In this document: positions 31,933 to 33,064 of the stretch, piece by piece | Layout of the letters: every line of letters begins with the position of its first letter | Numbering within the stretch: position 1 is the stretch's first letter | Origin: Tissierellia bacterium | Lineage (GTDB): Bacteria; Bacillota; Clostridia; Tissierellales; Tissierellaceae | NCBI GenBank assembly: GCA_012518035.1 | Contig: JAAYTL010000057.1 | Coordinates: forward strand, 1 to 33,064 | Length of the DNA: 33,064 nucleotides | Reading direction: 5' to 3' | Made by a program: the position numbers and the translations under genes | Notes under the pieces: model-generated | Seen by the model: the letters and a program-made list of their open reading frames with translations, nothing else | What the model was told of the DNA's origin: nothing | Databases searched by the model: none

Positions 31933-32357
31933 TTATTCTTTATGCTGATAGATTGATGGTATTGTTAGAACAACATCATTATAAATCTTAAATCCCATTT
32001 TTTCATAGAAACCTGCAATATGCTTTTCTGTTTGAACCAGCCATTCGGAATCAGGAAAATATGTAATGCACCTTCTCACCAGTTCTTTCCCATTCCCTTG
32101 TTTTGGTACCCAGGATCAACTACGAGATCATAAATTACTGAACGGATTGCTTTATCGCTCAATACTCTTATAGCTCCTACCAGACGTTTACCATCCCATG
32201 CAGAGATCACCAAAGTTGAGTTAATAAAAGGAGTATTGAAATTTTTTAACATATCTGAATCCGGGGAACTTTCCGGACCCGTCCACCCTGCTAAGTAAAA
32301 CAGGCGGTATAATTGGTCCACGGGCAAATCTTTTTTTGATTCGTTATATGTAATCAT
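31933..32357 (-). pseudogene. GNAT-family N-acetyltransferase, single-base frameshift
   Basis: The first frame has an ATG with GGAGG 6 bases upstream and encodes SAWDGKRLVGAIRVLSD, YDLVVDPGYQNKGMGK and then a stop. The acetyl-CoA loop (Q-N-K-G-M-G) is visible. The next frame continues as ELVRRC and IAGFYEKMGFKIYNDVVLTIP, the normal C-terminal strand and helix, to a TAA at 31933. Adding one A to a short A3 run (minus strand, 32086-32088) restores about 141 residues. Function unknown beyond acetyl transfer. Possible pseudogene or read error. Confidence 0.78.
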
Positions 32358-32446
32358 AACTGACCTCCGATGATAACAAAGTCCGCTGGTTTCCTATAAT
32401 AAAGTCCTACTTTTTCACCATCCTCAAGCCTTGATTGCTTATTCAA
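32354..32446 (-). pseudogene. Possible C-terminal gene remnant before the GNAT gene
   Basis: An open frame of 30 codons from a TTG encodes NKQSRLEDGEKVGLYYRKP and ADFVIIGGQL, ending at a TGA that overlaps the GNAT ATG by 3 bases. The composition is that of a folded protein end rather than random sequence. No ribosome site precedes the TTG and no family is recognised. It may be the tail of a deleted gene once coupled to the acetyltransferase. The rest of 32447-32607 shows nothing I can support. Confidence 0.3.
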
Positions 32447-32607
32447 AAATTATTATTAAATCCTGACTATTCCCTTCTTTTTTCATTTCCAGTTCGCAAA
32501 TTCAGCAAAATCCAAGTCAAAACTATTTTAATTTAGGACACGTTCCTTGTGAGAAGAGTTACCACTTAGCCGTAGCTTGTTGGCAATCACAAATTACTTA
32601 GATACGT

Positions 32608-32913
<306 letters not shown>

Positions 32914-32928
32914 TCAAAACAGATAAAC

Positions 32929-33064
32929 TGGAAAGGCAACCCTTTTTTAGACAAAATTACTCCGAACAAGAATATACCTTCTAAATACTGCCTAAGCTGC
33001 TAATTTAAAGCTATCTTTATTTCTATATTCAATTGGTGATATGTATCCTAAGGATCCATGAATC
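32929..33064 (-). mobile_element. IS3-family (IS150-like) insertion sequence, right end
   Basis: The end TGGAAAGGCAACCC (32929 onward) with TTTTTTAGACAAAATTA resembles IS3/IS150-group terminal repeats (TGGA...TAGACAAAA). The transposase gene ends 63 bases inside, as usual for this group. The left end and the rest of the element are beyond the window, so the second terminal repeat and any target duplication cannot be checked. Confidence 0.7.
32992..33064 (-). CDS. IS3-family transposase (OrfB) C-terminus, partial
   Basis: The last 23 codons are visible (IHGSLGYISPIEYRNKDSFK then LAA and TAG). The HGSLGYISPIEY motif is the usual end of IS3-family rve integrases. The catalytic DDE residues lie outside the window. 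Confidence 0.85.
   Translation of the reverse strand, partial: IHGSLGYISPIEYRNKDSFKLAA

Overview
The window is AT-rich DNA from a low-GC, Gram-positive, probably anaerobic Firmicute. It has Clostridia/Tissierellia-like content: consensus TTGACA-N17-TATAAT promoters, strong GGAGG ribosome sites, many TTG/GTG starts, lipoproteins, a class 1B PyrD/PyrK pair, a bacteriohemerythrin and an encapsulin-ferritin nanocompartment. I cannot name the species from the sequence. Gene starts were reset to the codon with a well-spaced Shine-Dalgarno wherever the longest reading frame was unlikely.

Layout. 1-5.1 kb (minus strand): a de novo UMP operon read pyrB-I-C-F-K-D (pyrD runs off the left edge), from a consensus promoter through a PyrR-like attenuator leader. 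5.2-7.3 kb: a self-regulated GntR/YtrA-type ABC transporter operon. 7.4-9.0 kb: the RNA ligase RtcB with a small coiled-coil partner. 9.0-14.0 kb: a cell-wall amidase, an SLC13 carrier / chorismate mutase / EamA transporter operon, and a CapA-like lipoprotein. 14.2-16.6 kb: the RNA ligase-like phosphodiesterase ThpR, the encapsulin operon (cargo gene first, then shell), a possible 33-residue membrane peptide and a small lipoprotein. 16.6-20.2 kb: a UPF0489-like protein, peptidase T, tRNA-Ala(GGC), and a membrane diguanylate cyclase broken by one base. 20.4-23.3 kb: LysR and a divergent YeiH-type exporter, then hemerythrin. 23.3-26.7 kb: a TetR-controlled ABC exporter with a clear operator. 26.9-30.0 kb: a DUF2680-like secreted Met/His-rich protein divergent from an OmpR-type two-component system, followed by a His-rich YmaF protein. 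30.0-33.06 kb: YjbQ, then a decaying or accessory stretch (internally deleted methyltransferase, frameshifted HEAT protein, frameshifted GNAT acetyltransferase, lone GIY-YIG protein) ending in an IS3-family element.

The most promising undescribed unit is at 26.9-30.0 kb. The sensor domain of the histidine kinase and the C-terminus of the divergently encoded secreted protein share the pattern GMR-x-GMMR-x-H. The response regulator has a plausible direct-repeat box over the -35 position of the secreted gene. The next gene downstream encodes a protein with six His-x-His motifs. Together they suggest an envelope metal-sensing and metal-binding module; this is inference. Second choices are the transporter / chorismate mutase / transporter operon and the membrane peptide upstream of the encapsulin genes.

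Three genes (GGDEF, HEAT, GNAT) are each broken by a single-base change in a short homopolymer, so raw reads should be checked before they are called pseudogenes.
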